Source: Candidatus Gallipaludibacter merdavium
Lineage (GTDB): Bacteria; Bacteroidota; Bacteroidia; Bacteroidales; Paludibacteraceae
Direction of reading: 5' to 3'
Assembly: GCA_017694875.1 (NCBI GenBank)
Contig: JADIMG010000068.1
Span: forward strand, 1 to 64,000
DNA: 64,000 nt
The translations under genes and the position numbers were made by a program. Below are positions 1 through 9,365 of the stretch, one piece after another. A model generated the notes under the pieces. It saw only the letters and a program-made list of their open reading frames with translations. It was not told the origin of the DNA and did not search any database. Each line of letters opens with the position of its first letter. Position 1 is the first letter of the stretch.

Positions 1-148
1 GAACATAGCAGCCATTTGTATTAGACTGCAAAGTTGCAAAATCAAGTCCGTTTCATTTCAAAAAACCGTGTAATTGACTATATTTCAATAATTTCAAAGA
101 ACTATTTATCCACTTTTACGGGACAGTAATGCGGAAAAATATAGAATT

Positions 149-1261
149 ATGAAAATTGAAAATCCAAAAGTGACATTAGCCGATGATGCAAGACTAGGCG
201 TTAAGGAAGAGATTAGAAGTGGTTTTCTTGATTGGTTGCACCAATTCTCGGTAACGGCTGACGATGGTGAACTCTATTCCTTGGGTGGTTCCATTCTGTC
301 AATGCATCTTGAACAGATGGATGTGGTGAGCATTAATATTGCCAAAGGAAAAGGACAATCGCGGCAATTGCCTAATTCCATATATAGGATTACTGACTAT
401 CCTGGTATGTTGTATGAGAATATGTGGCGTCATCCGGCAGGAACTCTGACTATTGAAAAGCGTGAACACAGCATTTGCGTGTCATGTGGACCGGAATATA
501 GAGTGGAATGTTTCGATAATAATGAGTGGCATTTCATGCTTGATACGCAAGATGGACGTTATAAGGCAGACCTTTGGCACCGGCCGCAATATGCGCCTTT
601 ATGGTATGGAAGAGAAAAACCTTCTTATCTTACTCAACACAGTATTACCTATGGTTACAATTGGGTTGGAGAAGTGCATGGACAAATTACGGTTGATGGA
701 AAGACGATGGGAGTGAAAGGATTGGGAATCCGGGAAAGATATGTTGCCGTTGATTCCTGTGCCGCAGAAATAGGAGCTTGGGAAGATTGGGGGTGGATTT
801 CATTTAATGAGATACACTCTTCCTTCTACGACATGAAATTGGGTATGAAAGATTTCGCTCTTTACGATTTGGCTACCGATAAATACTATCCGGAAGGGAA
901 TTTGCAAATTCAGCATGAAAACTGGGTGTTTTTCCGCGAACTGGGTGGGTTTATGCCTACACTTTACAAGTTAAAGATTGAACTGCAAGATGCTGTTTGG
1001 GAGGCTGAAGCTGAAGTATGCAATGCCACTACGTGGGGAGCTACACATAAAGTGCCGGAAAATCCAGTTGCAACGCTAACTTTCGGAGAAGTGAACGGGT
1101 GTATGATTGCTTCTGACGGAAGTGTACGTTCGCTTACGGGAGGAAGAGGGGTGTTGTCAATTCGTCAATGGCATCCTTATCCCTATATTTTGCCGCCTGA
1201 TTTGTATGGTGAGATAGAACGGAAACAGGAAGAGTGCCTGAACAAGTTCGACACTTTATAG
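149..1261 (+). CDS. Lipocalin-like protein, possibly AttH/CrtC-type (tentative)
   Basis: A 370-residue soluble protein without signal peptide or membrane segments. It is rich in aromatic residues and looks all-beta, with two halves: about residues 25-150 and 155-350. The stretch with YGYNWVGEVHGQITVDGK followed by GIRERYV resembles the hinge between the two lipocalin domains of AttH/CrtC (hydroxyneurosporene synthase-like) proteins. That match is recalled by pattern, not proven, and no substrate can be named. It is transcribed alone. Its last six bases overlap the end of the convergent AraC-type regulator, leaving no room for a terminator between them. The ATG start lies in a leader with no obvious Bacteroidota promoter. 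Confidence 0.6.
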   Translation: MKIENPKVTLADDARLGVKEEIRSGFLDWLHQFSVTADDGELYSLGGSILSMHLEQMDVVSINIAKGKGQSRQLPNSIYRITDYPGMLYENMWRHPAGTLTIEKREHSICVSCGPEYRVECFDNNEWHFMLDTQDGRYKADLWHRPQYAPLWYGREKPSYLTQHSITYGYNWVGEVHGQITVDGKTMGVKGLGIRERYVAVDSCAAEIGAWEDWGWISFNEIHSSFYDMKLGMKDFALYDLATDKYYPEGNLQIQHENWVFFRELGGFMPTLYKLKIELQDAVWEAEAEVCNATTWGATHKVPENPVATLTFGEVNGCMIASDGSVRSLTGGRGVLSIRQWHPYPYILPPDLYGEIERKQEECLNKFDTL

Positions 1262-2137
1262 CGATTTCTGTCTATATGCTTTCGGTGACAGACCTGTCAC
1301 ACGCTTGAAGTATTTGCCAAAAGCAGATTGGGAGGGAAAATGAAGCTCGTCGCTAATTTGTTGAATACTCATTTCTGACGATAATAGCATGCTCTTGGCT
1401 TGGGTAACCACGTATGTGTCAATTACCTCTAGCGCCGTTTTGCCTGATTGCTCCTTGATACATTCCGACAGGTATTTGCTGCTGATACATAATTTCTCTG
1501 CATAGAAATTTATGTTGCGCTCCTGTTTGTGGTATTTGGTGAGCATGTCTAAAAAGCGACCATAAATCAATTTCTTGCTTTTGGGACCATCTGATGTCGT
1601 CTGGCTGTGTTTTATATGGGAATAACCATAAAACATGGCTAGCGTCAGATGTTTTGCAGCTTCCAGTTTATATCGTACAAGAGGTGATGAGGCAAGTCTT
1701 TTCAGCATGGTAAAATAATCTGAAAACATGTTCATTTCGTTTTCCGAAATTTTGCTTACCGCAGAACCGCGTATGGCGTTTTCTATGCCTCTCACGGTTA
1801 CAAGGTTTGAAAAAAGATCGTCCGTAAATGATTTTGACATTACCACTATTTTGGCAGAAATATCAGCGGAATGATCAATTGTCTGATAAATACTATTCTG
1901 CAAGATGAACACAATACACGGTGCTTCTACATGGTAAGGACGCATATCTACAGCGATGTCTGCATGTCCTTTTTCATAGATGATAGCTGTGGTCATATCA
2001 GTCCGATAGGGTCCTTCTGTCCTTTCAACAGGATGATGGACTTCCATGAGTAATACGTCTTCGCCTATACGAAAACAATTGTCATGGCATTCATCCAGCG
2101 TATCACGCCATTTGAGATATGGAATGTGGATTCGCAT
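1256..2137 (-). CDS. AraC family transcriptional regulator
   Basis: A 293-residue regulator with an N-terminal cupin-like sensor (about 10-150) and a C-terminal AraC/XylS double helix-turn-helix (about 195-293). The second half of the DNA-binding domain shows the family signature, with SIQQISDELHFPSQSAFGKY followed by FKRVTGLSPKAYR. The ligand cannot be inferred. The ATG lies 6 bp after the tilS stop, so it appears to be the last gene of the valS operon, unusual company for a sugar- or stress-type regulator. Its 3' end overlaps the convergent lipocalin-like gene by 6 bp, so that gene is a candidate target only by adjacency. Confidence 0.88.
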   Translation of the reverse strand: MRIHIPYLKWRDTLDECHDNCFRIGEDVLLMEVHHPVERTEGPYRTDMTTAIIYEKGHADIAVDMRPYHVEAPCIVFILQNSIYQTIDHSADISAKIVVMSKSFTDDLFSNLVTVRGIENAIRGSAVSKISENEMNMFSDYFTMLKRLASSPLVRYKLEAAKHLTLAMFYGYSHIKHSQTTSDGPKSKKLIYGRFLDMLTKYHKQERNINFYAEKLCISSKYLSECIKEQSGKTALEVIDTYVVTQAKSMLLSSEMSIQQISDELHFPSQSAFGKYFKRVTGLSPKAYRQKSL

Positions 2138-2143
2138 GTTGGT

Positions 2144-3430
2144 TTACTGTAAGGTGAGGTGCATTACTTTTTGTGTTGTCTCTTTCACTTTGTAACGGTC
2201 GTCTATTCTGTAACCAACAATCCAAATGATATTTTCTTCGTCAGTTACTAACCATACTTTCTCCTTTTGTCGCAGGCTTATTTTTTGGTCATTGAAGAAA
2301 TCACTCACTTTCTTCTTCCCTTTCAGACCAATTGGGCGGAAAACATCCCCTTCCTGCCAATGACGCAGCTTCAGTTCTCCTCTTACGGCTTCTGCATCTA
2401 TTATGATTTGCATGGAGTTGGCCGCGGGAAATGTTTCCTTTTCCAAACGTTTTCTTATTTCTTTCTGTAGGGTAGGACACTCTTCCTTTTGCTCGTTGTT
2501 GGGCACAATCAGCAAACCTTCTCTGCTATGTTCTGCATAATGTGTGGGACTGTAGAAACGTTTGCCGGATTGACCCTTCAAGGCTGCATACATTTGCTCG
2601 CATTGGTCGGAATTGAATCCGTATTCATTCATAAGTTCATACAACAAGGCTTCTCCCCCCGCTTCCCGCATCAGCATGTTAGTGTCAACGTAAACTTCAT
2701 CACCCACTTGTCTTACAGCTTTTTGTCTTATTTCTGATACTTTTTGGGTTACAATGGATTGATAATCTTCGAAATAGTGTTGACTGCGCAAAAGCGTTTC
2801 CTTTACTCTCGGGTTTATGCTGGCCAATAAGGGGATGATTTCGTGTCTGAACTTGTTACGGCGAAAAACGGTTTCCTGGTTGGTGGAATCGTTCACATAG
2901 GTTATTCCTCTCTGTTTCAGATAGGTTTCTATCTCTTGACGTGTGATTTCCAATAACGGACGTACAACATGACCGTTTTGAGCTGCCATGCCGCAGAGTC
3001 CTTTCAGACCACTCCCTCTAACGAGGTGCATCAACATGGTTTCCACTTGGTCGTCGGCATTGTGGGCTACAGCAATTGCTTCTGCAGCTTCGCTTTGACG
3101 CAACTCTTCAAACCAGGCATAACGTAATTCCCGTGCAGCCATTTCAATGGATAGCTTGTGTGATGCGGCATAAGTCGTTGTATCAAAGTCCTTAACATAT
3201 AAAACGATGTCTTGCTGCTTGCAAAACGCACGCACATGCCGCTCGTCTCTCATCGATTCTTCTCCGCGTAAGTGAAAGTTGCAGTGGGCAGCTATACATG
3301 TATAGCCCAAACGATGCAATACATCCAACAATGTAGTTGAGTCTGCTCCGCCACTCAAGGCAACAATCACTTTCCCGAAAGGGCTAAGCAAATGTTTCCG
3401 TTCAATATATTGTTTGGTGCGGAGCAACAT
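2144..3430 (-). CDS. tilS: tRNA(Ile)-lysidine synthase TilS
   Basis: Converts cytidine 34 of the tRNA-Ile CAU anticodon to lysidine using ATP and lysine, so that the tRNA reads AUA. The PP-loop motif SGGADS is at about residues 26-31, followed by HCNFHLRGEES, the family's second conserved block. A C-terminal TilS domain follows, with LRHWQEGDVFRPIGLKGKKK. The frame can be opened upstream with a TTG at 3445, but the ATG at 3430 fits the family start and gives 428 residues. It starts 4 bp after the thioesterase stop and is followed closely by the AraC regulator, so it is part of the valS operon. Confidence 0.95.
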   Translation of the reverse strand: MLLRTKQYIERKHLLSPFGKVIVALSGGADSTTLLDVLHRLGYTCIAAHCNFHLRGEESMRDERHVRAFCKQQDIVLYVKDFDTTTYAASHKLSIEMAARELRYAWFEELRQSEAAEAIAVAHNADDQVETMLMHLVRGSGLKGLCGMAAQNGHVVRPLLEITRQEIETYLKQRGITYVNDSTNQETVFRRNKFRHEIIPLLASINPRVKETLLRSQHYFEDYQSIVTQKVSEIRQKAVRQVGDEVYVDTNMLMREAGGEALLYELMNEYGFNSDQCEQMYAALKGQSGKRFYSPTHYAEHSREGLLIVPNNEQKEECPTLQKEIRKRLEKETFPAANSMQIIIDAEAVRGELKLRHWQEGDVFRPIGLKGKKKVSDFFNDQKISLRQKEKVWLVTDEENIIWIVGYRIDDRYKVKETTQKVMHLTLQ

Positions 3431-3434
3431 GAAT

Positions 3435-4169
3435 TCAGCGTTCAAATTGGAATTTGGCTTTGCACAGCGAGCGTCCTTCAGAAGAAATCAAATCAAAAAG
3501 ATATGTGTTTTCTTCCTGTTGTCTGTATATTTCCACAGTCTCACCATAGCGCGCCTCGTGCAGGTAATTGATTTCAAAACGGCTTATCTTTTTTTTGTAC
3601 AAAACTTCCAACGGCAGTACATCGGCCATCCAATCCACATATTTCATGCTGTTGGTGTGATTGTTATAGTCAAGGTCACTGTATGCTACGATATGTTCAC
3701 CTGCTTTTTTGCCTTCTTTCAGGTCGTTTATTTTTCCAGGTTTTTCTATCATGCCCGCTTCACCACTGGCAAATCGGGCCAAGTCAGAACGTGTCTGCAA
3801 ATTTACAGGTCTGCGGTTCTTTACGTCTATCAATGCCCACAATGAACAGGCGTGGCCTATCGTATTACCAGCTTTGTCAAAAAGGTTGAAATGGCGGGTG
3901 GTCAACAAACGCCCATAGTCTTCCACCCAAGTCTCAATGTTGAACTGTTCGTATTGCTTTGGCAGAGACTTCATTTCAATGGCCAGTCTCGACAATACCC
4001 ATGTTACCCCCTGCTCAATCATTTCTGGAGCGCCAAAACCGTTGTCCTCGGCTGCTAGTCCAGCTGTGTTGAGTATGGCGCATTCCAAAGCGGACAGACG
4101 AAGGTTGCTTGCTCCGTCTATCTCTTGTGGATATACAAAAAAGTTATATGTTTGGTGCAATGGGTTCAT
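3435..4169 (-). CDS. Acyl-[acyl-carrier-protein] thioesterase (FatA/FatB family)
   Basis: A 244-residue double hot-dog thioesterase that hydrolyses acyl-ACP to free fatty acid. The second hot-dog contains DYNNHTNSMKYVDWMAD, matching the plant-type Asn/His active-site block (DxNxHxNNxxYxxW). The N-terminal hot-dog carries the long helix ending at ETWVEDYGRLLTTRHF. It has no signal peptide and is cytoplasmic. It lies between valS (7 bp gap) and tilS (4 bp gap) on the same strand. Bacterial members of this family are common in Bacteroidetes and Firmicutes. Chain-length preference cannot be read from sequence. Confidence 0.9.
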   Translation of the reverse strand: MNPLHQTYNFFVYPQEIDGASNLRLSALECAILNTAGLAAEDNGFGAPEMIEQGVTWVLSRLAIEMKSLPKQYEQFNIETWVEDYGRLLTTRHFNLFDKAGNTIGHACSLWALIDVKNRRPVNLQTRSDLARFASGEAGMIEKPGKINDLKEGKKAGEHIVAYSDLDYNNHTNSMKYVDWMADVLPLEVLYKKKISRFEINYLHEARYGETVEIYRQQEENTYLFDLISSEGRSLCKAKFQFER

Positions 4170-4176
4170 TGTCAGA

Positions 4177-6798
4177 TTATTTCTTTAGTGCTGCTATACT
4201 TGCTTTCAGTGTCTCAATCTTGCTTTCAGCATCCGCTTTTTTCTTGCGTTCCAATTCCACAATTTCCGGTTTGGCATTGGCAACGAAGCGTTCGTTGTTC
4301 AGTTTCTTCATCACGCCCGCCAGGAAGCCTTCAAAATAGCGGATTTTTTCTTCCATTTTAGCAATCTCCTCTTCCACATTGATTTTGTCGTTCAATGGAA
4401 TAGCATATTCAGTGGTTCCTACCATGAATGAAGCTGCGGTAGCATCTTTTTCTGCCTGATTAATCTGCTCAATATTACACATTTTGCAGATAATGGCGTT
4501 GTAGGCGCAATTATGTTCACCGCTACATATATTCAGACATAAAGCTTCTTTGTTTGGAATATTACGTTCCAGACGTACGGAGCGCACACCGGCAACAATG
4601 CTTTTCACGCAATCAAAATCTTTCAGCAGTTGCTCGTCAATGGTTCTTGCCTGAGGTTGCTGTGCCACCATAATGCTTTCTCCTTCCTTGCGTTCTGCCA
4701 AAGCATGCCATATTTCTTCTGTAATAAATGGCATAAATGGATGCAATAATAAGGTCAGTTGTTCAAAGTATCCTATGGTGGCGTTATACGTGGTCCTGTC
4801 AATGGGTTGGCCGTATGCTGGTTTTATCATTTCCAGATACCATGCGGAGAATTCGTCCCAGAAGAGTTTGTACACGCACATCAGTGCTTCGCTCAAACGG
4901 TATTTGCTGAAATGGTCGTTGATTTCGGCAATGGATGCGTTCAGTTGTTCGCCAAACCAACGGATGGCTATTTGTGCTGATTCCGGTTGCTCAACATCGG
5001 CCACTTGCCAGCCTTTTACCAAACGTAATGCGTTCCATATCTTGTTGTTGAAGTTACGTCCTTGTTCACACAGGCTCTCGTCAAACAAGATGTCGTTTCC
5101 GGCCGGTGCGCAAAGCAGCATACCCATACGTACACCATCTGCGCCATATTTTTCAATCAGGTCCAGCGGGTCTGGGCTATTACCCAATTGCTTGCTCATT
5201 TTTCTCCCTTGATTGTCGCGCACAATGCCGGTGAAATAGACATTCTTGAAAGGCATTTTGCCTTCATATTCATATCCAGCCATAATCATGCGGGCTACCC
5301 AGAAGAAAATGATGTCCGGACCGGTAATCAGGTCGTTGGTAGGATAGTAATAGTTGATTTCTTCATTGTTGGGATTGTTGATGCCGTCAAACAAGGAAAT
5401 TGGCCACAACCAAGAGCTGAACCATGTGTCCAGGCAGTCCTCATCTTGACGCAAATCGGCTGCCGTAAGGTTGGCATTACCGCTCTTTTCCCGTGCCAGT
5501 TTTACGGCTTCTTCCTCATTTTCGGCTACAACATATCCTCCTTCCGGCAAATAATAGGCAGGAATGCGATGGCCCCACCACAATTGGCGGCTGATGCACC
5601 AGTCCTTGATGTTTTCCAGCCAGTGGCGATAGGTGTTTTTATATTTGGCAGGATAGAATTTGATTTCATCGTTCATTACAGGTGGCAAGGCAATGGCAGC
5701 CAAATGTTCCATTTTCAGGAACCATTGCATGGAAAGCTTCGGCTCAATAGGCACATTCGTACGTTCAGAGCAACCCACCTTGTTGGTATAAGGTTCCACT
5801 TTCTCCAACAGTCCGGCTGCAGCCAAATCTTTTTCTATCTGTTCGCGCACATCAAAACGGTCCATGCCGACATACAGTCCGGCGGCTTCGCTCAATGTGC
5901 CGTTGTCGTTGAAGATATCAATGCTGGGTAAGTTGTATTTTTCGCCCAACATGTAGTCATTTACGTCATGTGCAGGTGTTACTTTCAGGCATCCCGTACC
6001 GAATTCTATGTCCACATAGTCATCTTCAATCACAGGAATCTCTCTGCCAACAAGGGGTACGATTACCTTTTTGCCCTTCAACCATTGGTTCTTTGGGTCA
6101 TTCGGATTGATACACATGGCTGTATCGCCCATAATGGTTTCCGGACGGGTAGTGGCAACTACGGCATATTTGTCCTCTTCGCCAACAACTTTATATCTCA
6201 GATAATACAGTTTTCCTTGGTGTTCCTTGAATATCACTTCTTCGTCGCTGAGTGCGGTCAGTGCTTTCGGGTCCCAGTTTACCATGCGTACGCCTCTGTA
6301 AATCAGTCCTTTTCTGTAAAGGTCGCAGAATACTTTGATTACGCTTTTGCTTCTGATTTCATCCATCGTAAAAGCAGTGCGGTCCCAGTCGCACGATGCA
6401 CCCAACTTGCGCAATTGCTTCAATATGATACCGCCGTGTTCGTGTGTCCAATCCCAGGCATGTTTCAAAAATTCTTCCCGTGTCAAATCTGATTTCTTGA
6501 TACCCTGTTGTGCCAATCGGTTGACCACCTTCGCTTCTGTGGCAATGGATGCATGGTCTGTACCTGGCACCCAGCAAGCATTTTTGCCCGTCATTCGTGC
6601 GCGGCGTACCAAAATATCCTGTATCGTATTGTTCAACATGTGTCCCATGTGCAACACGCCTGTTACATTGGGGGGAGGAATCACGATGGTATATGGCTCT
6701 CTGCCATCAGGTTTTGAACTGAATAATTTGTTGTCGAGCCAATATTCATACCATTTTGACTCTATTTCTTTTGGATCATATTTACTTGCAAGTTCCAT
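4177..6798 (-). CDS. valS: Valine--tRNA ligase
   Basis: Charges tRNA-Val, with editing of mischarged threonine. Class I signatures are present: [13 protein letters not shown] (HIGH box as HMGH, residues 41-53) and KMSKQLGNS, in which the usual last Ser of KMSKS is Gln. The editing domain, tRNA-binding domain and a C-terminal charged coiled-coil arm (about the last 65 residues) are all there, and the length of 873 is normal. The frame extends 54 bases upstream, but the ATG at 6798 giving [13 protein letters not shown] matches the family N-terminus. It is the first gene of the minus-strand operon valS - thioesterase - tilS - araC-type. Confidence 0.97.
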   Translation of the reverse strand: MELASKYDPKEIESKWYEYWLDNKLFSSKPDGREPYTIVIPPPNVTGVLHMGHMLNNTIQDILVRRARMTGKNACWVPGTDHASIATEAKVVNRLAQQGIKKSDLTREEFLKHAWDWTHEHGGIILKQLRKLGASCDWDRTAFTMDEIRSKSVIKVFCDLYRKGLIYRGVRMVNWDPKALTALSDEEVIFKEHQGKLYYLRYKVVGEEDKYAVVATTRPETIMGDTAMCINPNDPKNQWLKGKKVIVPLVGREIPVIEDDYVDIEFGTGCLKVTPAHDVNDYMLGEKYNLPSIDIFNDNGTLSEAAGLYVGMDRFDVREQIEKDLAAAGLLEKVEPYTNKVGCSERTNVPIEPKLSMQWFLKMEHLAAIALPPVMNDEIKFYPAKYKNTYRHWLENIKDWCISRQLWWGHRIPAYYLPEGGYVVAENEEEAVKLAREKSGNANLTAADLRQDEDCLDTWFSSWLWPISLFDGINNPNNEEINYYYPTNDLITGPDIIFFWVARMIMAGYEYEGKMPFKNVYFTGIVRDNQGRKMSKQLGNSPDPLDLIEKYGADGVRMGMLLCAPAGNDILFDESLCEQGRNFNNKIWNALRLVKGWQVADVEQPESAQIAIRWFGEQLNASIAEINDHFSKYRLSEALMCVYKLFWDEFSAWYLEMIKPAYGQPIDRTTYNATIGYFEQLTLLLHPFMPFITEEIWHALAERKEGESIMVAQQPQARTIDEQLLKDFDCVKSIVAGVRSVRLERNIPNKEALCLNICSGEHNCAYNAIICKMCNIEQINQAEKDATAASFMVGTTEYAIPLNDKINVEEEIAKMEEKIRYFEGFLAGVMKKLNNERFVANAKPEIVELERKKKADAESKIETLKASIAALKK

Positions 6799-6870
6799 AT
6801 TATGAGTTAGTTGATATCCGTTGAATAGTTGAATGGTACCGCATAGGTACACTGCGAATTATACAAGCGG

Positions 6871-6878
6871 CAAAATTA
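6871..6878 (-). promoter_or_regulatory. Probable -7 promoter element for valS
   Basis: Read on the minus strand this is TAATTTTG, which fits the Bacteroidota -7 consensus TAnnTTTG. It lies about 73 bp before the valS ATG. No clear -33 TTG is seen at the usual distance, so the call rests on the -7 box and position alone. Confidence 0.45.
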
Positions 6879-7021
6879 CGGAAAATCTCTGGAATAACCT
6901 TATGAGTGGGGAGAAATCCATATACAATTCTCCCATAGGGTGGGTCGTTTTCATTGGTTTGATGTCTGGGAGAATGCATCTGTTTTTACCGGGTTGGATA
7001 CAGATAAATGATGGAATGTAA

Positions 7022-7092
7022 ACAAAAAAAGAAAGGTTGTCATCTCGACAACCCAATCTTTACTTAACCTTAAATCTAATACCATGAAAAAC
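7022..7092 (-). ncRNA. Candidate small RNA, copy 1, with own terminator
   Basis: A short independent minus-strand transcription unit. Downstream of a good promoter (7099-7130) is about 40 nt of leader, then a 7-bp hairpin (arms 7035-7041 and 7047-7053, GGTTGTC/GACAACC) followed on the minus strand by a U-rich tail over 7022-7034. The leader (minus strand TTTTTCATGGTATTAG, then TTTAAGGTTAA) is similar to that of a second unit at 10684-10762, although the terminator stems differ in sequence. Short intergenic RNAs are known in Bacteroidales (for example Rfam Bacteroidales-1), but I cannot assign a family without a covariance-model search. Confidence 0.55.
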
Positions 7093-7098
7093 ACGATG

Positions 7099-7130
7099 CA
7101 AAAGTACATCATCCAAATTATATGTGCAAG
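7099..7130 (-). promoter_or_regulatory. Promoter of small RNA candidate 1
   Basis: The minus strand reads CTTG (7130-7127), 20 bases, then TACTTTTG (7106-7099), a good match to the Bacteroidota -33/-7 consensus. The spacing and the CTTG core are the same as in the promoter of the second small-RNA candidate at 10768-10799. Confidence 0.6.
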
Positions 7131-7453
7131 AAATATGGTGCTAAAAGTATGTTCTTTAACATAGTTTTTGATTGGTTCTTTTCTTGTGTGTTTGCATGTA
7201 TCTGATTTTTAGATATTTATGTGAGTGTTGCAAAGTCTTGATTTTTACTCGGATTTTTCCTATTTCACTTTTTCTGTTGTTTCCTATTGTACAATTGCCG
7301 GGAGGTAGTTTGCTCGAAGCCAAATATGAGCCTGTATTTTATTGCTTTTTCGTTCTGTGGATACTGGATGGCCCTTTATACCCTTGTGTGGTCATGTGAA
7401 AATAGTGCTTGTTTTTTGTAGTTTTGCTTTTACTAAAAAATGCCATTACTTGC

Positions 7454-7484
7454 TTTGAATTTTGAACAATAAGACTTATCTTTG
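7454..7484 (+). promoter_or_regulatory. Promoter of the phosphohexomutase gene
   Basis: TTTG at 7454-7457, 19 bases, then TATCTTTG at 7477-7484: a full Bacteroidota sigma-ABfr type promoter. Transcription should begin near 7491, leaving an untranslated leader of about 38 nt before the ATG at 7529. Confidence 0.7.
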
Positions 7485-7528
7485 CAGAAATTGAATACCA
7501 GAATCAACAAACTAAAAAACACACAAAT

Positions 7529-9271
7529 ATGGACAATCAACTATTGAAAGAAGTTGAAGCAAAAGCGCAGACTTGGCTCAACGGCAACTATGATGAGGAA
7601 ACAAAGCAGACCATTCGTAAGATGATGGAAGCGGAAGATAAAACGGAATTGATAGAGTCTTTCTATAAAAATCTTGAGTTTGGAACCGGCGGATTGCGTG
7701 GTATTATGGGAGTGGGAACCAACCGTATGAATATCTATACTGTTGGAGCTGCAACACAAGGATTGAGCAACTATCTGAAAAAACAGTTTGCTGACCTGCC
7801 GCAAATAAGTGTTGTTATCGGACATGATTGCCGTAACAACAGCCGTAAATTTGCTGAGGTTTCAGCTGATATTTTCTCTGCTAACGGAATCAAGGTGTAT
7901 CTGTTTGACGAACTCCGTCCGACACCGGAAATGTCATTTGCCATCCGTCACCAGGGATGCCAAAGTGGTATTATCATTACTGCCAGCCATAACCCCAAAG
8001 AATACAATGGATATAAGGCCTATTGGAACGATGGTGCACAGATGGTTGCACCACACGATACGGGTGTAATTGAAGAGGTGAACAAGGTAACTGTCAATGA
8101 TATCAAGTTCCAGGGCAACAAGGAATTGATTCAGATTATTGGAGCGGAAATAGACAAACTTTTTATTGATAATATCAAGACATTGACACTTTCACCTGAC
8201 AGCATCCAACGCCATAAGGATATGAAGATTGTTTATACGCCTATTCATGGAACGGGAGTACGTCTTATTCCTATGTGCTTGAAAGAGTTCGGATTTACCA
8301 ATATTATACCCGTTCCTGAACAGAATGTGGTAAGCGGAGATTTTCCAACGGTGGTTTCTCCAAATCCGGAAGAACCGGCTGCACTCAGCATGGCTGTAGA
8401 AAAGGCCAAAGAAGTAGATGCTGATATCGTAATGGCTTCCGACCCGGATGCAGACCGCATGGGCATTGCCGTGAAAAATGACAAAGGTGAATGGATTCTG
8501 ATGAACGGAAACCAAACCTGCGTGCTCTTTACATATTATATCTTACGTCGCAGGAAAGAGCTTGGACGTTTGGATGGTTCACAATTTATGGTGAAAACCA
8601 TTGTAACCACAGAAGTAATGAAGGATGTAGCCAATAAGATGGGTGTGGAAATGTTTGATTGCTACACTGGGTTCAAATGGATTGCATCTATTATTCGTGA
8701 ATTTGAAGGCAAACGTAAATATATCGGTGGTGGTGAAGAAAGCTATGGATTTTTGGTTGAAGACTTCTGTCGTGACAAGGACGCTGTTTCTGCTTGTGTT
8801 ATTATGGCTGAAATTGCAGCGTGGGCAAAAGACAATGGCAAATCACTCTTCCAACTCTTGCAGGATATTTACATTGAAGTGGGATTTGGCAAGGAAAAAG
8901 GTATCTCTATAGTACGCAAAGGAAAGACGGGTGCTGACGAAATTCAGCAAATGATGAAGGACTACCGCAATAATCCTCCAAAGGAGATAGCTGGTTCACC
9001 GGTACGTCTTATTAAGGATTATCAAACCTTAAAAGCTACGGAAGTGGCTACCGGCAAACAGACAGACCTCAATTTCCCGACAACCAGCAATGTACTTCAG
9101 TTCTTCACGGAAGACGGCACCAAGATTTCCGTTCGTCCTTCTGGTACAGAACCGAAAATCAAGTTCTACATTGAAGTGCGTGGTACAATGAAAACACGTG
9201 CCGACTATGCTGAAGCCGATGCCAAGGCTGCTGCTAAAATCCAGGCTGTACGCGATTCTTTGGGCGTGTAG
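7529..9271 (+). CDS. Phosphoglucomutase/phosphomannomutase (alpha-D-phosphohexomutase)
   Basis: Interconverts sugar 1- and 6-phosphates, feeding glucose-1-phosphate or mannose-1-phosphate into nucleotide-sugar synthesis. All four family signatures are visible: the active-site serine loop TASHNPKEYNGYKAYW (phosphoserine near residue 153), the metal loop DPDADRMGIA, the sugar-specificity loop GGEESYGF and the phosphate-binding loop RPSGTEPKIKF. The length of 580 fits the PGM2/PgcA-like subgroup rather than the shorter AlgC type. Whether glucose, mannose or pentose phosphates are preferred cannot be settled from sequence. It has its own promoter and is followed by a hairpin at 9308-9340. Confidence 0.93.
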   Translation: MDNQLLKEVEAKAQTWLNGNYDEETKQTIRKMMEAEDKTELIESFYKNLEFGTGGLRGIMGVGTNRMNIYTVGAATQGLSNYLKKQFADLPQISVVIGHDCRNNSRKFAEVSADIFSANGIKVYLFDELRPTPEMSFAIRHQGCQSGIIITASHNPKEYNGYKAYWNDGAQMVAPHDTGVIEEVNKVTVNDIKFQGNKELIQIIGAEIDKLFIDNIKTLTLSPDSIQRHKDMKIVYTPIHGTGVRLIPMCLKEFGFTNIIPVPEQNVVSGDFPTVVSPNPEEPAALSMAVEKAKEVDADIVMASDPDADRMGIAVKNDKGEWILMNGNQTCVLFTYYILRRRKELGRLDGSQFMVKTIVTTEVMKDVANKMGVEMFDCYTGFKWIASIIREFEGKRKYIGGGEESYGFLVEDFCRDKDAVSACVIMAEIAAWAKDNGKSLFQLLQDIYIEVGFGKEKGISIVRKGKTGADEIQQMMKDYRNNPPKEIAGSPVRLIKDYQTLKATEVATGKQTDLNFPTTSNVLQFFTEDGTKISVRPSGTEPKIKFYIEVRGTMKTRADYAEADAKAAAKIQAVRDSLGV

Positions 9272-9307
9272 TGCTTTATCACTGAATGCAATATATGTAT
9301 GTAAGAT

Positions 9308-9340
9308 AGGAGGATGTGCCGTACATGGTACATCCTCCTT
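9308..9340 (+). terminator. Hairpin terminator after the phosphohexomutase gene
   Basis: Perfect 10-bp inverted repeat AGGAGGATGT / ACATCCTCCT (9308-9317 and 9330-9339) with a 12-base loop, 37 bp after the stop codon. The following run is only moderately U-rich, so termination may be partial and read into the MATE gene. Confidence 0.55.
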
Positions 9341-9365
9341 GATTGTTAAAAACATTCCCGATTAG

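Larger units (their letters stand above)
6879..7453. other. Long intergenic region between valS and the phosphohexomutase gene
   Basis: The 730 bp between the valS start and the next gene hold the valS promoter, one short-RNA candidate (7022-7130 including its promoter) and the promoter of the downstream gene. The remaining sequence (about 6879-7020 and 7131-7453) has no convincing coding frame. A small perfect inverted repeat with TATGTT and AACATA arms is present at about 7148-7163. Nothing else was recognised. Confidence 0.5.

Noticed and set aside
5062..5931. 289-residue plus-strand frame inside valS
   Set aside because: Entirely antisense to valS, with no family features.
7084..7140. 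Short peptide frame starting MKNTMQKYI on the plus strand of small-RNA candidate 1
   Set aside because: The equivalent plus-strand ATG frame in the second copy at 10743 does not encode a similar peptide. Promoter and terminator point to a minus-strand RNA.
7172..7399. 75-residue hydrophobic frame before the phosphohexomutase gene
   Set aside because: TTG start, Cys/Phe-rich random-looking sequence, no promoter before it and no similarity recognised.
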